From NCBI RefSeq assembly GCF_003253995.1, contig NZ_QKZL01000029.1, forward strand, positions 1-37,361: a stretch of 37,361 bases of DNA. The letters run 5' to 3'. The DNA is from Palleronia aestuarii. GTDB lineage: Bacteria; Pseudomonadota; Alphaproteobacteria; Rhodobacterales; Rhodobacteraceae. Below the pieces are notes generated by a model. The model had not been told where the DNA came from and searched no databases. It saw only the letters and a list, made by a program, of their open reading frames with translations. Made by a program: the position numbers and the translations under genes. Shown here piece after piece: positions 33,859 through 37,361 of this stretch (within the stretch, counting starts at the first letter, position 1; every line of letters starts with the position of its first letter).

Positions 33859-35335
33859 AGTGCCGCCAGCGCTGAAGTTCGGCGACGGTTTCCTGTGCGA
33901 GGTCCTCGTTGAGCGCTGCCAGTCCCTCCCTATCCGGTATCGCGACCCGGGCCGCTTCGCGGGGCTCCAGCTTCAGCATGCCGCCCCCTAGGGGGTGCCC
34001 CTCGATCTCGCAGGAGAGTTGGAAAGCCGGTGTCCGCCGCACCGCGCCGATCGCGGCTACATCCCGGCGGTCCTTTAGTGTTACGCAATGCAGCGTGTTT
34101 GGACAGGTCGCGCGGGCGTCGTTGCGCACGAGGCCGACCGAACGGCCCGACATGTAGCTGAGGAAGTAGTGCGGCACCTTGATGTCCGGGACTGCGTACC
34201 ACGGGTCGCGCACCCGGCACTTGTAGGCCGTGCGCGCCACCTGCCCCGCTGGGCTGTCGAGGTAGCGACGTACCTCGCGCGGCACATCCTGCCCCCTGTG
34301 CAGTCGCAGCAGATGTATGGGGGCGTCCTCTCGCACGAGGCGGTCGAGGCCCGCGCGGTTCAGCACCGCGCCCGGCAGCATGCGGCCGTTGCGGATCGCG
34401 GGCTGAAGCAGGGCTGGCGGAATGCACCAGTACGCTGCCTCGGACGAGCGCAGGTGGAAGAAAGCGTTCGCCCCGCTGACGTAGCCAATTCCCACCGAGG
34501 CCAGATCACCCAAGCGACGCGTGCCAGGGCGCTTTGCTAGCCCGGCGTATAGCGCGCGGGCCTCGGCTGAGAGGAGAAACGGACGAAGGCGGCGGTTCCA
34601 CGTCGCGCGCCAGTCCACCAGGGGCACCCTTACCGTAGTCTTGGGCGGTGCGTTCGAGGCGGCGAAGCGCTCTAGGACGGTCATCGCGACGTGATCGGTG
34701 CACCCCCCCGCCCCTTCGGCATAGAGCAGCCAGCAATCCTCTGAGAGGCCCGGGAACAGTTTCTCGCGGACCGCAACGATCTGCACGTGGGCGAAGCGCC
34801 CACAGAGCCATTCGATTAGCGGCGCGGCATAGGGCGCGTGTCCGATCTCTGCAGGCACCACAAAAGCCATGCGCCCGCCCATACGTACAAGGCTTCCCGC
34901 CGCTACGAGGAACGGTGCCCAGGATGAGGCGAGGCCGCTGAGCTGCGCGCCATGGCGGGCGCAGAGTTCGAGCGCCGCGCGGCGGGTCTCGCCCTTGAAA
35001 AGTTGATAGCGGATGAAGGGCGGGTTGCCCGCCGCACAGTCGAAACGCGCTTCGGTGTGCGCGGCCCAGCGAAAGAAATCCCCCTCGTGCACGAGCGCGC
35101 CCGGGGCGCGAGTCTTCGCGACCGCGGCCGAACGGGGATCCTGCTCAACGCCTACGGCATTCACATGGCCCATTAGGAACCGGCCGTCCCCGCAAGCGGG
35201 GTCGAGCATCGCATCCGTCTCGTCCCGCACTGCCCAGGACACTAGAGAGCGCGCCACTGCGTCCGGCGTATAGTAGGCGCCGTTCGCCTTGACGTCAGCG
35301 GGGATGTAGGTCGTGGGGTCGAGAGAGGTGGTCAT
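33827..35335 (-). CDS. type II N6-adenine DNA methyltransferase
   Basis: A 502-residue gamma-class adenine methyltransferase, like M.PaeR7I in layout. Motifs in order: motif X GAYYTP (19-24), motif I DPACGDGRFL (45-54) for S-adenosylmethionine, and motif IV NPPFIRY (104-110), the N6-adenine catalytic site. The C-terminal half holds the target-recognition domain. It transfers a methyl group to adenine in the target site and protects host DNA. The restriction-enzyme-like gene follows directly, overlapping. It is divergent from the unknown gene at 35434. Confidence 0.88.
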   Translation of the reverse strand: MTTSLDPTTYIPADVKANGAYYTPDAVARSLVSWAVRDETDAMLDPACGDGRFLMGHVNAVGVEQDPRSAAVAKTRAPGALVHEGDFFRWAAHTEARFDCAAGNPPFIRYQLFKGETRRAALELCARHGAQLSGLASSWAPFLVAAGSLVRMGGRMAFVVPAEIGHAPYAAPLIEWLCGRFAHVQIVAVREKLFPGLSEDCWLLYAEGAGGCTDHVAMTVLERFAASNAPPKTTVRVPLVDWRATWNRRLRPFLLSAEARALYAGLAKRPGTRRLGDLASVGIGYVSGANAFFHLRSSEAAYWCIPPALLQPAIRNGRMLPGAVLNRAGLDRLVREDAPIHLLRLHRGQDVPREVRRYLDSPAGQVARTAYKCRVRDPWYAVPDIKVPHYFLSYMSGRSVGLVRNDARATCPNTLHCVTLKDRRDVAAIGAVRRTPAFQLSCEIEGHPLGGGMLKLEPREAARVAIPDREGLAALNEDLAQETVAELQRWRHYALDQRYPRN

Positions 35336-35433
35336 GATGGCACAGTGTCAGTGAGCGGTTCTGTGCTGAAGTAGAACATTTTGGGAACTATGACTACATC
35401 GAAGACGAACAATTGCGTCCGGGGAGAGGTCCC

Positions 35434-35988
35434 ATGCATCACTTTACCACCGGCGATCTGGTGACAGACCAGAACCTTGGCCGGCTTGACCACCTCGCTG
35501 ATCTGGCACAGCTCGCCCCGGGGCCCGAGCAGATGCACAACTGGCTTCTGGCTGTCATCGGCTCGAAGGAGATGCTGCCGCCCGCGGTCGCACAGCAGAT
35601 CAAGGGTAACTTCTACCTAGGAGACCTTCATTATAAGTGGTCCGAGGAATTTAGAACACGGGAATGGACTAAATTGATCGAGGGCCTCCGCCGCGACATT
35701 GATCAACTCGCGTTGCAGGACCTGACGGTCACCGCGACGGATCGCCCTTGCTCGCGCGGCGAAACCATTGTCGAACTCTGTGACGAGTTGGACGCTGAAG
35801 GTCATGGCACGCTGCGTTTCAATACGCTCGTCCGCCGGCTCAGGTCGATCGCGGTTTACGATACCGTCTCAGATGCGCGGACGCTCGAACGATTGGCAAA
35901 GCGCAAGAAGGTTGATCCCTACGAGATCACTCGAACCATCCATCACTTGAAGCTCGTCGCCAGGCGGATGTTCTACGTGAAGGACTGA
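35434..35988 (+). CDS. unknown protein divergent from the restriction-modification pair
   Basis: A 184-residue hydrophilic protein with no signal, membrane segment or recognised domain. It begins MHHFTTGDLVTDQNLGRLDH and has helices around WSEEFRTREWTKLIEGLRRD and a basic C-terminus (THHLKLVARRMFYVKD-like end). The ATG at 35434 is preceded by GGGGAGAGG; a TTG at 35413 is a weaker start. The gene is divergent from the methyltransferase across about 100 bases, so it could be a control or accessory protein of that system, but nothing in the sequence shows this. It converges with the nuclease gene after five bases. Confidence 0.6.
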   Translation: MHHFTTGDLVTDQNLGRLDHLADLAQLAPGPEQMHNWLLAVIGSKEMLPPAVAQQIKGNFYLGDLHYKWSEEFRTREWTKLIEGLRRDIDQLALQDLTVTATDRPCSRGETIVELCDELDAEGHGTLRFNTLVRRLRSIAVYDTVSDARTLERLAKRKKVDPYEITRTIHHLKLVARRMFYVKD

Positions 35989-35993
35989 AGCCT

Positions 35994-36389
35994 TCAGCAC
36001 CAAGCCCTGCGGCGGCCGCCATTGTAGGTCCGGGCCAATCCTTCATTCACCATCAGTTCCGCGACGTCGCTGGCTCCGATGAAAAGCCGAGCCAGCCCAC
36101 GATCGTAGCGGTCGCGCTCGCCCGTTCGGGCGAGCCGGACGACTTCGCCCGATGCCAGGAGGTCCTCGAGCCGGCGCGTGGCGATCCGGGCCTTGCGTTT
36201 CTCACCCATGCATCGCGGTTCCGATGCCTCCGGCGTGTCGTAGCCGATGAGCCGCAAGCGCTCGCCCGAAAGCTTGATCGTATCGCCGTCGATGACACGG
36301 ATCGACGCTGGATCGACGCGCTCGCCCTCCGGCCCGCACGACACCATCAGGCACAGGCACGCCAGTGCGATCGGCCGTTTCAACCACAT
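35994..36389 (-). CDS. staphylococcal-nuclease-like lipoprotein
   Basis: A 131-residue thermonuclease-family protein. A lipoprotein signal (LACLCLMVSC, Cys18) suggests an envelope location. The SNase core is IRVIDGDTIKLSGERLRLIGYDTPE, which keeps the Asp, Arg and Glu active-site residues (Asp36, Arg46, Asp51, Glu54), and DRYDRGLARLFIG with the second Arg. It would cut DNA or RNA outside the cytoplasm with Ca2+. The ATG at 36389 gives a normal signal; the longer open frame upstream lacks one. These small nucleases are common on alphaproteobacterial plasmids. Confidence 0.85.
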   Translation of the reverse strand: MWLKRPIALACLCLMVSCGPEGERVDPASIRVIDGDTIKLSGERLRLIGYDTPEASEPRCMGEKRKARIATRRLEDLLASGEVVRLARTGERDRYDRGLARLFIGASDVAELMVNEGLARTYNGGRRRAWC

Positions 36390-36530
36390 CTTCAGTCGAC
36401 CGCGTGCAAGCTTCCCGGTGTTTGACCAAAGTGTGCAGATCAGGGTGTATAGCACGTTGCCCCCTGCCCTTTCGTGGAGGGAATTTCGACATCCGGAGGT
36501 GCGGCTGCGTGCCCGGTGACGATCACCGCC

Positions 36531-37223
36531 CTACGCCGCCGATGAATCCGACCAGGCGCGATCCAATTTCAGGCCCTCTCCCTGTTGATGGACCGTCATC
36601 GCGGAGGCGGGGAACGGCACGATCAACTTGAACGCCGCCTCTGCGCTGTCCACGAGCCACCCATCGTAATCCTCGGGCCGGAGAATGACCGGCATCCGGT
36701 CGGGGTGGGTATCGCGCACGAGGTCGTTCGGTGTCGTGGTGACGATCGAGGAGGTCACGAGCTCGCGGTACTCGCCGCCGTAATCGCCTTGGAACCTTTG
36801 CCAGATGCCAGCGAAGGCGAAGGGCGGCCGATCTTCGTCGCCCTCGAGACCGAACCAGACATAGGTCGCAGGGTTGCGGCCCTTCGCTTCGCAGAAGCTC
36901 GTCGCCGGGATCAGGCATCTGCGCGCCTCGAAGCTTGGCTTCCAGAACCGCGACGTCCGCAGCTTGTCGTCCCGGGCGTTGTTCACCGCCTTCGGCTGGA
37001 TCGGCTTGCCGGTCTTCTTCGAGACCTGCGGAAGAACGAAGCCCCAATGGGTGTTCTGGAGCGTGCGCGTCCCATCGTCGTCGAGAATGACTGCCGGGGC
37101 CCCGCCTTTTGGAAATATCGCGGGAAGCGGCTCGGCGTTGCCGAGACGGTCGTTGCTGGGGTCGACCTTGAAGAGCCGGCGCATTGCCTCCTGGGGCATC
37201 GTGTTCGCGAAGAGATTGCACAT
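36531..37223 (-). CDS. SRAP domain protein (YedK/HMCES family)
   Basis: A 230-residue SRAP protein. After removal of Met, Cys2 (MCNLFANT) is the catalytic nucleophile that cross-links to abasic sites in single-stranded DNA. Also visible: WGFVLP, NNARDDKLRTSRFWKPSF (substrate Asn and Arg), RRCLIPATSFCEAKG with the key Glu, and the C-terminal HPDRMPVILRPEDYDGWL with His. The ATG at 37223 is required because Cys must be residue 2; the open frame upstream is not used. The role is repair of abasic lesions. Such genes often travel on plasmids and phages. Confidence 0.92.
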   Translation of the reverse strand: MCNLFANTMPQEAMRRLFKVDPSNDRLGNAEPLPAIFPKGGAPAVILDDDGTRTLQNTHWGFVLPQVSKKTGKPIQPKAVNNARDDKLRTSRFWKPSFEARRCLIPATSFCEAKGRNPATYVWFGLEGDEDRPPFAFAGIWQRFQGDYGGEYRELVTSSIVTTTPNDLVRDTHPDRMPVILRPEDYDGWLVDSAEAAFKLIVPFPASAMTVHQQGEGLKLDRAWSDSSAA

Positions 37224-37258
37224 GCGCCTGCCTCGACATCGGACCTTCGTGGCCCCTG

Positions 37259-37280
37259 CCGCCAGTCTATCGCCTGGCGG
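37259..37280. other. short inverted repeat near the window end
   Basis: CCGCCAG and CTGGCGG pair around an 8-base loop, 36 bases upstream of the SRAP start. It could be an operator or a terminator of an upstream gene outside the window. The last 80 bases hold no recognised gene. Confidence 0.3.
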
Positions 37281-37361
37281 CACCGCGCTCTAGTCGGGCC
37301 GGGTCCGGCCCTCCCCGAGCCCCGACCCCCTGCCCTCCCTGCGGCCTGACGGGCGCCCGGC

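Noticed and set aside
33827-35335. Type I or BREX-like methylase
   Set aside because: There is no specificity subunit, translocase or BREX gene nearby; a two-gene type II system is simpler.

Overview
The window is high-GC (mid-60s percent by eye) and looks like an accessory replicon or genomic island of an alphaproteobacterium, most likely Rhodobacterales. The reasons are the DUF3768 plus large ParB-like pair typical of such plasmids, the style of the copper genes, and several insertion sequences. No rRNA, tRNA or CRISPR array was recognised.

Layout. 1-2.7 kb: plasmid-type genes on the + strand (DUF3768 protein, a possible 32-residue ORF, a ParB-like protein). 2.8-4.4 kb: a low-GC gene with a C-terminal ApeA-like HEPN domain, a candidate anti-phage gene. 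4.4-7.7 kb: a heptanucleotide repeat, then an IS3-family element cleanly interrupted by an IS30-family element; inverted repeats and target duplications are visible for both. 7.7-15.8 kb, - strand: eight tightly coupled genes encoding a complex I (Nuo) membrane arm, nuoA, a NuoB/NuoD-like fusion, nuoH, J, K, L, M and N, preceded by a 41-residue membrane peptide. There are no genes for the NADH module, NuoC or NuoI. The NuoB-like part has lost most ligands of Fe-S cluster N2, NuoH has lost its quinone-site loops, and NuoJ is Met-rich with a His-rich tail. 15.8-30.1 kb: a copper/periplasm block containing a DUF3047 protein, CueR, a CopA ATPase, CopZ, a cytochrome c, a DsbA-like and a ScsB/DsbD-like protein, an ion-channel-like protein, a three-repeat exported protein, CusF, a cupredoxin, a multicopper oxidase, a TolC-type outer-membrane protein, a small lipoprotein, a Cys/His-rich exported protein and a DUF411 protein. 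30.2-37.4 kb: a FitAB/VapBC-type toxin-antitoxin pair, an IS1182-like element, a type II restriction-modification pair, an unknown ORF, a lipoprotein nuclease and a SRAP (YedK/HMCES) protein.

How the genes fit together. Six short dyads of the form ACCTTCC-N-GGAA, four of them directly behind a TTGACC -35 box and one behind TTAACC, lie before copA, copZ, the cytochrome c, the dsbA-scsB pair and the DUF411 gene, with a weaker copy before the 41-residue peptide and the nuo-like operon. This is the architecture of CueR promoters, and cueR itself is encoded in the block. The simplest reading is one copper regulon: cytoplasmic sensing and export (CueR, CopZ, CopA), periplasmic oxidation and binding (multicopper oxidase, cupredoxin, CusF), thiol repair (DsbA and ScsB types), outer-membrane efflux (TolC type), and possibly the stripped complex I membrane arm. 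The role of that arm is the main open question and the best candidate here for an undescribed system.
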